The notes beneath the pieces are model-generated. The model was not told the origin of the DNA, did not search any database, and was given only the letters and a program-made list of their open reading frames with translations. Positions 1 through 5,881 of a DNA stretch of 19,730 nucleotides are shown here, one piece after another. The stretch's first letter is position 1. Each line of letters opens with the position of its first letter. A program made the translations under genes and the position numbers. Source of the DNA: JBFKUL01 sp041635755 (GTDB taxonomy: Bacteria > Pseudomonadota > Gammaproteobacteria > Burkholderiales > SG8-39); NCBI GenBank assembly GCA_041635755.1, contig JBFKUL010000020.1:1-19730 (forward strand), written 5' to 3'.

Positions 1-240
1 CGGCAACATCGCCGCGACGGTGTCGCCCAGGCCGATGCCGCGCCGCTCGAGTGCCGATCCCAGGCGCCGCGCACGCGCGTAGGTCTGCTTCCAGGTGTAG
101 CGCTCCTTGCCGTGGATCACGGCAACGCCGTCGGGATACACGTACGCCGCGCGCTCGAGGAACGAGAGCGGCGTGAGCGCGGCGTAGTTCGCGGGGTTGC
201 GGTCCAGGTCCTGCTCGTAGGGATGGGGCTTCTTGCGCAT
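1..240 (-). CDS. Acyl-CoA synthetase (AMP-forming), N-terminal fragment
   Basis: This is the first 80 codons of a gene that continues past the left edge. The N-terminus (MRKKPHPYEQDLDRNPANYA) is followed by a segment containing TPLSFLERAA, YPDGVAVIHG, YTW and RRGIGLGDTVAAMLP. This matches the start of class I adenylate-forming acyl-CoA ligases (AMP-binding family), which activate carboxylic acids to acyl-CoA using ATP. The ATP-binding P-loop-like motif and the catalytic C-terminal domain lie outside the window, so chain-length preference cannot be read. The ATG start is supported by an AGGAGGA ribosome-binding site about 10 bases upstream and by the absence of an earlier in-frame start nearby. 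The gene is divergent from the VOC gene to its right. The family call is firm, the substrate is unknown. Confidence 0.88.
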   Translation of the reverse strand, partial: MRKKPHPYEQDLDRNPANYAALTPLSFLERAAYVYPDGVAVIHGKERYTWKQTYARARRLGSALERRGIGLGDTVAAMLP

Positions 241-255
241 GCGGTCTTGTTCCTC

Positions 256-273
256 CTCGTCCTTCTCGTCCTT
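256..273 (-). repeat. Tandem 9-bp purine repeat in the leader of the acyl-CoA synthetase gene
   Basis: Read on the minus strand, AAGGACGAG occurs twice in tandem (256-264 and 265-273) and runs straight into the GAGGAGGA ribosome-binding region. Each copy holds an AAGGA Shine-Dalgarno-like core. It is seen directly; a role as a ribosome standby or multiple-SD leader is inference. Confidence 0.6.
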
Positions 274-282
274 CTGTGGGCA

Positions 283-288
283 AGTATA
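283..288 (-). promoter_or_regulatory. Candidate -10 element for the acyl-CoA synthetase gene
   Basis: TATACT on the minus strand matches five of six bases of the sigma-70 -10 consensus and lies 43 bases before the ATG at 240. The plus strand of the same spot reads TATAAC (285-290), so it could also serve the rightward cluster. I see no good -35 box 16-18 bases upstream on either strand. The 10-mer GTTATACTTG recurs at the same distance in front of gloB. Confidence 0.35.
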
Positions 289-481
289 ACGCCGCGAACT
301 CAGGGACTTGGCCAGCGCCCGACGCGTCGGTGCAGGAACGCCACTCGGGGCATGCGGGGCGCGCGCATTGCCCCCGGTGCATCGCCGGTCCTGGCGGACA
401 CCGCGAGGCGCAACCGTGCAGCGCGCATTGACTCGACGGCGCCTGATGCGCATGCTCGTTCAGGCAAATCGGCAACGGTAC

Positions 482-919
482 ATGGGCGAAGTCCTCGGCA
501 TCGACCACCTGTACGTCTCGGTCTCGGATCTGGCGAGCTCGGAGCGCTTCTACGACGCCGTAATGGGCATACTAGGCTTCCGCAAGAATGCGTTCGAGCT
601 TCATGGCGAGCGGCACATCCAGTATTACAACCGGCACTTCGGATACGTGCTGCGGCCGGCACGATCGAGCGCTTCGCACGACCCCTACGCGCCGGGCCTG
701 CACCACCTCTGCCTGCGAGTCGATGGCGAAACCGAGGTCCGGAGCGCTGCGGCGGCGCTCGCACAGGCGGGCGTCCAAGTCGGTGAACCAAAGCACTATC
801 CCGAGTACGCTCCGGATTACTTCGCGGTATTCTTCTCCGACCCCGATGGTTTGCGGCTCGAGATCACGAATTACCGACGCGAGCGACGCGAGCGTCACGA
901 CCAGTGGGACAAGTCCTGA
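482..919 (+). CDS. VOC (glyoxalase/bleomycin-resistance/dioxygenase) superfamily protein
   Basis: A 145-residue single-domain protein with the vicinal-oxygen-chelate fold. It begins with the typical first strand (GIDHLYVSVSDLASSERFY) and later has GLHHLCLRV and FFSDPDGLRLEI. Candidate metal ligands are His9, His74 or His75, and Glu127, at the positions where VOC enzymes carry their H/H/E metal site. Family members include lactoylglutathione lyases, epimerases, ring-cleaving dioxygenases and antibiotic-binding proteins; the specific reaction cannot be assigned. The open frame continues upstream and an ATG at 446 is possible, but the fold starts just after 482 and the upstream residues look like non-coding translation. 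No strong ribosome-binding site decides the start. It heads a row of four co-directional genes. Confidence 0.85.
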   Translation: MGEVLGIDHLYVSVSDLASSERFYDAVMGILGFRKNAFELHGERHIQYYNRHFGYVLRPARSSASHDPYAPGLHHLCLRVDGETEVRSAAAALAQAGVQVGEPKHYPEYAPDYFAVFFSDPDGLRLEITNYRRERRERHDQWDKS

Positions 920-979
920 GGCGGCCCGCGGGCATCGCCTCAGGGTGCGTAGATCTAACGCCCGATGCGAGCACCGACG

Positions 980-1459
980 ATGACGAAGATCCTGTTGATT
1001 CAAGGCCCGAACATGAGCTACCTCGGGCGGCGCCAGCCGGAGCTGTACGGCTCGACCACTGCGGCCGAGCTCGATGGGCGGCTGCGCGCACATGCGCGCG
1101 CGCACAAGTACGGACTGGACATTTTCTACACGCACAGCGAGGGCGACGCGATCGCGCGCCTGTACCGCGCGGTGGACGAGCGCGTCGACGGACTGGTCAT
1201 GAACCCCGCGGCGTTTCTGTACGCCGGGTACGCGTTGCGCGACTGCCTGCGCGCTGTGCCGTTTCCGTACGTCGAAGTTCACATGACCAATACCGAGAAG
1301 CGCGGCTTGCGTTCGATCCTCGCCGAGACTGCAGTGGGCTTCATCGCCGGGTTCGGCGTGCAGTCCTACGTACTCGGCCTCGAAGCGCTGCTCGGGCACC
1401 TGAAGGCAAAGCGCCGCCCGTCCGCGACGCCGCGGCGCTCGCCCCGCAAGCGGCGCTGA
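980..1459 (+). CDS. Divergent type II 3-dehydroquinate dehydratase-like protein
   Basis: A 159-residue protein with the type II dehydroquinase (AroQ) fold: ILLIQGPNMSYLGRRQPELYG at the N-terminus, MNPAAF in the middle and YVEVHMTN near residue 100. Canonical AroQ dehydrates 3-dehydroquinate in the shikimate pathway. Compared from memory with the M. tuberculosis enzyme, the loop Arg18 and Tyr23, Asn75, Glu99 and catalytic His101 are kept. The substrate-binding T-H-T-S motif is replaced by L-Y-A-G (His81 to Tyr) and the Ser after the catalytic His is Thr. The FRHHS-type motif is also absent (LRSIL instead). A C-terminal Arg/Lys-rich tail (about 145-159) is extra. It may be a paralogue with another substrate. 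ATG at 965 would add five residues; 980 matches the family N-terminus better. It follows the VOC gene by 60 bases. Confidence 0.8.
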   Translation: MTKILLIQGPNMSYLGRRQPELYGSTTAAELDGRLRAHARAHKYGLDIFYTHSEGDAIARLYRAVDERVDGLVMNPAAFLYAGYALRDCLRAVPFPYVEVHMTNTEKRGLRSILAETAVGFIAGFGVQSYVLGLEALLGHLKAKRRPSATPRRSPRKRR

Positions 1460-1488
1460 TTACCCCGTACATCGGCCAGGAGCGCACC

Positions 1489-1968
1489 ATGCAGGGACAC
1501 GTTCGATCAGATTGCGGCTGCAATGCCCGGCGACGAGCCATGCTGGGCGCGGCCACGGCGCTGCTCGCCGGAGCGGCGCACGGCTCGCCGGTGCGCGCGA
1601 GCGCCGCCGATATCGTCCAGCCGCGCGTGCCCGGACCGGCGGCGTTCATGGAGCGCGCCTTCGAGCTGCGGCGCCTCGCGATCGAGCGCGGCGATCAGCC
1701 TTACGGGGCGATCATCGTGAAGCAAGGGCGCATCGTGGGCGAAGGCGTAAGCGCGGTCGTCACCGCAAGCGATCCGACGGCACACGCCGAAATGCAGGCG
1801 ATTCGCGACGCTGCACGCCGCCTCGGCACCCGCGACCTGTCGGGCTGCGAGATGTACGGAAGCTCGCGAGCCTGCACCATGTGCTCGGCCGCCGCCTACT
1901 GGGCAAACCTCGCGCGGCTGACCTACGGCGCCGCGGGCACTGACGCGGGTGCGCCGCGGCTCTGCTGA
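1489..1968 (+). CDS. Tat-signal nucleoside/cytidine deaminase-like protein
   Basis: A 159-residue member of the zinc-dependent cytidine/deoxycytidylate/guanine/tRNA-adenosine deaminase superfamily. The zinc and proton-shuttle motif is H99-A-E101 (within DPTAHAEMQAI) and the two zinc cysteines are C129 and C132 (RACTMC). The usual proline before the first cysteine (PCxxC) is missing. The N-terminus has a twin-arginine type signal: R14-R15-R16-A-M-L, a hydrophobic stretch to about residue 30, and an ASA cleavage site near residue 40, so export as a folded protein is predicted. The sequence ends about ten residues after the YWANLARLTYG segment, earlier than in most guanine or tRNA deaminases. 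The start is set by AGGAG 8 bases upstream. It lies 29 bases after the AroQ-like gene. The substrate is unknown. Confidence 0.8.
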   Translation: MQGHVRSDCGCNARRRAMLGAATALLAGAAHGSPVRASAADIVQPRVPGPAAFMERAFELRRLAIERGDQPYGAIIVKQGRIVGEGVSAVVTASDPTAHAEMQAIRDAARRLGTRDLSGCEMYGSSRACTMCSAAAYWANLARLTYGAAGTDAGAPRLC

Positions 1969-1988
1969 CGCGGCCCCTGCGCCCTGCG

Positions 1989-2609
1989 ATGAACGTCGTC
2001 ACGCTGCTCACCGTTCGCAAAAGCGCGCTCGAAGCGTTTCGGACTTTAGAAACGCATGCCGCCGTGGTCATGTCCGACTACGGCGGACGCATCGAGCGGA
2101 CCGTGGTGGTGCAGCCGGAGAACACGCCCGACGTGGTCATCGAGATCCACATGCTAACGTTCCCGGACCAGAAAGCCTTTGCGGCCTATCGGCGCGACGG
2201 TCGACTGACCCAGCTCGATCACCTGCGCCGGCAAGCGGTGGTGCGCTCCGAGCTGTACGCGGGCGAGGACGGTCCGGCCTATTTCGTCCCCCCGCTGCGG
2301 CACGGCCTCAAGGCGGCCAGGAACCTGCCCTCCGAGGCCGACCAAGCGACTTCGGTGCCCGATCCCGGGCTGTCGTTCGCCGTACAGAAAGCGGTACGCG
2401 AGAATCGCAAGCTCGAGGCGATCAGGCTGCTGCGCGAAGAGCGAGGCATCGGGCTGTTGGAGGCCAAGCACATCGTCGATACACAGGTCGCGGCGCACCG
2501 ACAGACTTACGGCCCACCCCCGCCCTCGATGGATAGCGGCCTCGGCCGGCTGGTTTGGCTCGGCCTCGCGCTGGTCGCGGTATTCGCGCTGTTCTGGCTG
2601 CTCGCCTGA
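1989..2609 (+). CDS. DUF1330-like / L7-L12 C-terminal-like / membrane-anchored protein
   Basis: A 206-residue protein with three recognisable parts. Residues 1-100 resemble the DUF1330/antibiotic-biosynthesis-monooxygenase type dimeric alpha-beta barrel (VVIEIHMLTFPDQKAFAAY and following strands). Residues 131-165 (AVQKAVRENRKLEAIRLLRE, then GIGLLEAKHIVD) resemble the helix-turn-helix part of ribosomal protein L7/L12 C-terminal domains. Residues 185-206 form a single C-terminal transmembrane helix with almost no residues after it, as in a tail-anchored protein. A Pro-rich linker (175-180) separates helix and anchor. No catalytic motif is visible and the function is unknown. It starts 20 bases after the deaminase gene, so co-transcription is likely. 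The domain names are my pattern reading, not database hits. Confidence 0.75.
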   Translation: MNVVTLLTVRKSALEAFRTLETHAAVVMSDYGGRIERTVVVQPENTPDVVIEIHMLTFPDQKAFAAYRRDGRLTQLDHLRRQAVVRSELYAGEDGPAYFVPPLRHGLKAARNLPSEADQATSVPDPGLSFAVQKAVRENRKLEAIRLLREERGIGLLEAKHIVDTQVAAHRQTYGPPPPSMDSGLGRLVWLGLALVAVFALFWLLA

Positions 2610-2612
2610 GAT

Positions 2613-2634
2613 TGCGGCATCGGCGCGCGCCGCA
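2613..2634. terminator. Weak inverted repeat between convergent genes
   Basis: TGCGGC and GCCGCA (2613-2618, 2629-2634) flank a loop that contains the palindrome GGCGCGCGCC. It lies between the convergent ends of the DUF1330-like and TfoX-N-like genes. There is no T-run on either side, so termination is only suggested by position. Confidence 0.25.
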
Positions 2635-2646
2635 CGATTGCTGCGG

Positions 2647-3033
2647 TTACCCGGCGCGCTTCGATTTCCTCGCTCGCGCCAGCTTGGGTGGCTTGGGCGG
2701 CAGCTGGCGGACCTCGCCGAACGCAGCGTCGAAGAACTGGCCCAGGCGCATCGCGTCGCGCGCGATCACCTGCGGCAGAACCCACCAGTTCTTCATGCCC
2801 TTGCCGGTGTTGCGCGGATCGAAGCGGTGCGCGCCGGCGAGCTCGGGAAACTTGTCCTTGAGCGCGCCCGGCAGACGCAGCACCACGTTCTCCTCGTGCA
2901 AGCCGACAAAGAAGTTGCCGTTCACGAAGCACGCCGGATAGCCGAACATCTTCTTCGGCGAGACCTCCTTGTGTTTGGGGAGGGCGGCGCTGAAGCGCTC
3001 GATCAGCTCAGGTGACGCTTTTTTCCAGGTCAT
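2647..3033 (-). CDS. TfoX N-terminal domain family protein
   Basis: A 128-residue protein matching the TfoX N-terminal (YjhX/TfoX-N) family. Typical features are PKKMFGYPACFVNGNFFVGL at residues 26-45, ENVVLRLPG at 48-56 and a Lys/Arg/Pro-rich tail (112-128). Full-length TfoX/Sxy proteins in gammaproteobacteria control competence, but they carry a second, C-terminal domain that is absent here. A role in competence should therefore not be assumed. The ATG start at 3033 is preceded by GGGAAAG and the first residues (MTWKKASPELIERFSAAL) fit the family. It lies 61 bases downstream of dnaQ on the same strand and probably ends that transcript. Confidence 0.82.
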   Translation of the reverse strand: MTWKKASPELIERFSAALPKHKEVSPKKMFGYPACFVNGNFFVGLHEENVVLRLPGALKDKFPELAGAHRFDPRNTGKGMKNWWVLPQVIARDAMRLGQFFDAAFGEVRQLPPKPPKLARARKSKRAG

Positions 3034-3094
3034 GGCTTTCCCATCAAGCCAAGTGGCACATTCTGCGCCCAACCGGCACGTGCCGGCGAACGGA

Positions 3095-3808
3095 CTACTT
3101 TCCCGCGGCAAGCTTGCGCCAGATCGTTCCGTCCCTTGCCTCCTTCTCGATGCCGTCGAGCAGCTTGTCGTGCGCGGCGATCTCCTCCGGCTTGGCCCGC
3201 AGCACGACCAGCCCCGAAGCATCGATGCGCGCCGGCGCACCGTCGGCGTCGCGGGGCGCGTCGTCCGGCTCCACGATCAGGCTTTCCTGGCCGCGCGTCA
3301 TCGCCAGGTAGGCCTCGGCGAGCAGGCGCGCGTCGAGCAGCGCACCGTGCAAGGTGCGTTTGGAGTTGTCGACGCCGTAGCGCTCGCACAGCGCGTCGAG
3401 CGAATTGCGCTTGCCCGGGTGCAGCTCCCGCGCGATCGCCAGGGTATCGACCACGCCGGCGACGTGCTGGCCAAGCTCGCCCAGCTGTGCCAGTCCGAGC
3501 TCCGCGTCGAGGAACTCGACGTCGAATGCGGCGTTGTGAATAACCAATTCGGCCCCACCGACGTACTCGAGGAAATCCCTGGCGATCTCGGTGAAGCGCG
3601 GCTTGTCGGCCAGGAACTCGCGCGTCAGGCCGTGCACCTTGGCGGCGCCCTCCTCGATGTCGCGCTCCGGATTGACATAGACATGGAAATGGCGTTCGGT
3701 GATGCGACGGTTGACCACTTCGACGCAGCCGATCTCGATCACGCGGTCGCCGAGCTTGGCGTTCAGCCCCGTGGTCTCGGTGTCGAGGACGATCTGGCGC
3801 GTGGCCAT
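3095..3808 (-). CDS. dnaQ: DNA polymerase III epsilon subunit (3'-5' proofreading exonuclease)
   Basis: A 237-residue protein with all DEDDh exonuclease motifs: ExoI D9-T-E11-TTG, ExoII HNAAFD (D96), and ExoIII H154-GALLD159. The segment after the exonuclease domain ends in a C-terminal region (about 180-237) of the kind that in E. coli binds the polymerase alpha subunit. The length is close to E. coli epsilon (243). It edits mismatched 3' ends during replication as part of the core polymerase. The ATG at 3808 gives the standard start (MATRQIVLDTETTG). It lies 61 bases downstream of rnhA on the same strand, whereas in E. coli the two genes are divergent. I see no dedicated promoter in the gap. 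Confidence 0.96.
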   Translation of the reverse strand: MATRQIVLDTETTGLNAKLGDRVIEIGCVEVVNRRITERHFHVYVNPERDIEEGAAKVHGLTREFLADKPRFTEIARDFLEYVGGAELVIHNAAFDVEFLDAELGLAQLGELGQHVAGVVDTLAIARELHPGKRNSLDALCERYGVDNSKRTLHGALLDARLLAEAYLAMTRGQESLIVEPDDAPRDADGAPARIDASGLVVLRAKPEEIAAHDKLLDGIEKEARDGTIWRKLAAGK

Positions 3809-3869
3809 GGTGGATTACCTGGTGCGCGGCGCGCCGACGGCGTGAATGAAAAACATCGCGTCGATCATG

Positions 3870-4319
3870 TCAGCGCTCGTGCTCCATTTCGTCGATGCCC
3901 CGGTTGGCGAGCGCATCGGCGCGCTCGTTGCCATCGTGGCCGGCGTGCCCCTTCACCCAATGCCATTCGATCGCGTGGCCCTCGGCCAGGACCTCCAGCC
4001 GCTGCCAGAGATCGGCGTTCTTGACCGGCTTCTTGTCCGCGGTGCGCCAGCCGCGCCGCTTCCAGTCGTGAATCCACTGCGAGATGCCCTTCTGCACGTA
4101 TTGCGAGTCGGTATACACCCGTACCGCGCAGCGTCGCTTGAGCGCTTCGAGCCCGCGGATCACGGCCGTCAGCTCCATGCGGTTGTTGGTGGTCGCGAGC
4201 TCGCCGCCGCACAGCTCCTTTTCGGTGCCGCTTGAGCGCAGCAGCACCCCCCAGCCGCCCGGCCCGGGGTTACCGCGGCAGGCACCATCGGCGTAGATCT
4301 CGACCGGCCTATCCATCAT
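3870..4319 (-). CDS. rnhA: Ribonuclease HI
   Basis: A 149-residue enzyme of standard length that cleaves the RNA strand of RNA-DNA hybrids, for example in R-loops and primers. The four acidic catalytic residues are present: D11 (YADGACRGNPGPGGWG), E49 (NRMEL), D71 (YTDSQYV) and D135 (GNERADALAN). The flexible-loop histidine is H125 (KGHAGH). The basic protrusion (WIHDWKRRGWRTADKKPVKN) seen in the E. coli type is also present. Two tandem ATGs (4319, 4316) overlap the last codons and TAG of the methyltransferase gene by 8-11 bases, pointing to translational coupling. There is no strong ribosome-binding site of its own. Confidence 0.96.
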   Translation of the reverse strand: MMDRPVEIYADGACRGNPGPGGWGVLLRSSGTEKELCGGELATTNNRMELTAVIRGLEALKRRCAVRVYTDSQYVQKGISQWIHDWKRRGWRTADKKPVKNADLWQRLEVLAEGHAIEWHWVKGHAGHDGNERADALANRGIDEMEHER

Positions 4320-5118
4320 CGCGCTGCTTGCGGTGGCCGTTCGCCTGCGTTACCTGGCCATTGCGCTGCGGCGTGTAGGCAAAGGCGCGTCGGCGTGCGC
4401 GCTCCTTGCGCCAAGCCGGCGTGATCAGCCGGATGCCCTGGACGCGCTTGATCGCGCGCACCACGTACACGCCGCCGGCGATCGGCCACCAGCGCGCGCC
4501 AGCCCGCTCCATGAAGTCGAAGCGCTGCAGCCATTTGCGGCTCGCGAACGGCGGCGAATAGCAGCCGAAGGTGCCGCCGTTGAGCTCGAGTCCGAGCAGC
4601 GTCAGCCAGTCCTTCAGCCGATGCAGGCTGATGAAGCGCGCATCCCAGGGTGCACCGGTATTGCGGCGCGTGAACCCTTGGCGCACGCGCCAAAGCGAAA
4701 TCGGGTTGAAGCCCGAAATCACGACCTGTCCTTCCGGGCGCAGCACCCGCTCCGCTTCCCGCAGCACCAAGTGCGGATCGGACACCGTCTCGAGCGCATG
4801 CGGCAGCGCAAGCAGGTCGATGCTCTGCGAAGCGAGCGGCATCTGCAGGGGGTCGGCGGCCAGTGCCGCGCCGCGCTCCAGGGCCAGGGTGACCCGGAAC
4901 GTAATGCGGTTCTGGCGCAGAAAGTCGGTCTCGGGCAGGCCCGCCTGCACGCCGCAGAAGCCAAAGACGTCCTCGACGGCGTTGTCGAACTGCAACATTT
5001 CCCAATCGAGGACGTATTTGCCCTGCGGCGTGGAAAACCACTCGGAAAGCGAGGAGCGCGCACCGTTATACTTGTGCGTGGTTCCGGGTACAAAGGACTC
5101 AACAGGCGGTCGTTCCAT
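4309..5118 (-). CDS. Class I SAM-dependent methyltransferase (YafS-like)
   Basis: A 269-residue protein of the Methyltransf_11 type. Visible features are a loss-tolerant motif II/III region with LPHALETVSDPHLVLREAER and a post-motif VISGFNPISLWR. The N-terminal part (EWFSTPQGKYVLDWE, VFGFCGVQAGLPETDFLRQN) is characteristic of the YafS-type proteins found next to gloB and rnhA in many proteobacteria. The target is unknown. The C-terminus (about 245-269) is basic and hydrophilic. The start is uncertain: ATG 5118 is the closest before the conserved region, and an in-frame ATG at 5154 lies inside gloB. No alternative ATG, GTG or TTG occurs between 5118 and the conserved start. ATG 5118 overlaps the gloB ATG on the other strand. 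Confidence 0.86.
   Translation of the reverse strand: MERPPVESFVPGTTHKYNGARSSLSEWFSTPQGKYVLDWEMLQFDNAVEDVFGFCGVQAGLPETDFLRQNRITFRVTLALERGAALAADPLQMPLASQSIDLLALPHALETVSDPHLVLREAERVLRPEGQVVISGFNPISLWRVRQGFTRRNTGAPWDARFISLHRLKDWLTLLGLELNGGTFGCYSPPFASRKWLQRFDFMERAGARWWPIAGGVYVVRAIKRVQGIRLITPAWRKERARRRAFAYTPQRNGQVTQANGHRKQRDDG
5065..5072 (+). promoter_or_regulatory. Candidate shared -10 element at the gloB/methyltransferase junction
   Basis: The plus strand reads TATACT at 5067-5072, 45 bases before the gloB ATG. The minus strand reads TATAAC at 5070-5065, with a TTGTAC hexamer (rc of 5088-5093) at an exact 17-base spacing. The minus-strand start would fall near 5058, downstream of the only plausible methyltransferase ATG, so that direction is doubtful. 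No clear -35 is seen for gloB. Confidence 0.38.
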
Positions 5119-5881
5119 GCTCGAAATCGTTCCGATCAGCGCATTGAAAGACAACTACATCTGGACGCTGCGCGACGCGAAGCACGCGGCCGTGGTCGAT
5201 CCCGGGGAGGCAGGGCCCGTGCTCGACTACCTGGCGCGCGAGCAGCTGACGCTGGTGGCGATCCTTGCCACGCACCACCATCCCGATCATGTCGGCGGCA
5301 TCGACGCGCTGCTCAAGCAGCGCATGGTGCCGGTGTTCGGTCCGCGCAAGGAGCCGATCCCCGGCATGACGCACCCGGTGACCGAGGGCGACAGCGTTTC
5401 GATCCCGGAGCTCGGCGCGAGCTTCTCGGTGCTCGACATTCCGGGGCATACGCGAGCGCATGTGGCCTATTATGGCTTGGATTCGCTGTTCTGCGGCGAC
5501 ACGCTGTTCGCGTGCGGATGCGGACGACTGTTCGAGGGTACGCCCGAGCAGATGTACGCGTCGCTGCAGAAGCTGCTCGCGCTGCCCGATGAGACGAAGG
5601 TCTACTGCGGACACGAATACACGCTCGCCAACATCCAGTTTGCGCGCGCGGTGGAGCCGCATAACGAGGCGCTCGCGGCGCGCGAGGCCGACGAACAGAA
5701 GCTGCGCGCGGTCGGCAAGCCGACGCTGCCCTCCACGGTCGGGCGCGAGAAGGCGACCAATCCGTTTCTGCGCTGCCTGGAGCCCGCGGTGATCGACTCG
5801 GCCAACAAGTATCTCGGCAGCCGTCTCACCGATCCGGTGCGCGTGTTTGCCGCGATCCGCGACTGGAAAAATCGGTCTTGA
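5117..5881 (+). CDS. gloB: Hydroxyacylglutathione hydrolase (glyoxalase II)
   Basis: A 254-residue metallo-beta-lactamase-fold enzyme. It hydrolyses S-D-lactoylglutathione to D-lactate and glutathione, the second step of methylglyoxal detoxification, in the cytoplasm. The binuclear metal motif T-H53-H-H55-P-D57-H58 is intact. Further ligands are His in DIPGHTRAH, Asp in FCGDTLFACGCGRLFEG and His in VYCGHEYTLAN. The C-terminal glutathione-binding part has the usual PSTVGREKATNPFLR segment. Length and N-terminus (MLEIVPISALKDNYIW) fit the family. AGGCGG lies 7 bases before the ATG. The TGA overlaps the TTG start of mltD (TTGA), indicating an operon. Its first codon overlaps the opposing methyltransferase start. 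Confidence 0.96.
   Translation: MLEIVPISALKDNYIWTLRDAKHAAVVDPGEAGPVLDYLAREQLTLVAILATHHHPDHVGGIDALLKQRMVPVFGPRKEPIPGMTHPVTEGDSVSIPELGASFSVLDIPGHTRAHVAYYGLDSLFCGDTLFACGCGRLFEGTPEQMYASLQKLLALPDETKVYCGHEYTLANIQFARAVEPHNEALAAREADEQKLRAVGKPTLPSTVGREKATNPFLRCLEPAVIDSANKYLGSRLTDPVRVFAAIRDWKNRS

Noticed and set aside
112..786. Plus-strand open frame crossing the acyl-CoA synthetase start and the VOC gene.
   Set aside because: It is out of frame with both recognised genes, has low-complexity Arg-rich translation and no motif.
1969..2060. A possible frameshift that would have truncated the deaminase C-terminus.
   Set aside because: Neither of the other frames after 1968 continues a deaminase-like sequence, and a good new gene starts at 1989, so I treat the short end as natural.
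2647..3033. Annotation of the TfoX-N-like gene as a competence regulator.
   Set aside because: It lacks the C-terminal TfoX/Sxy domain. Small TfoX-N proteins are widespread and uncharacterised.
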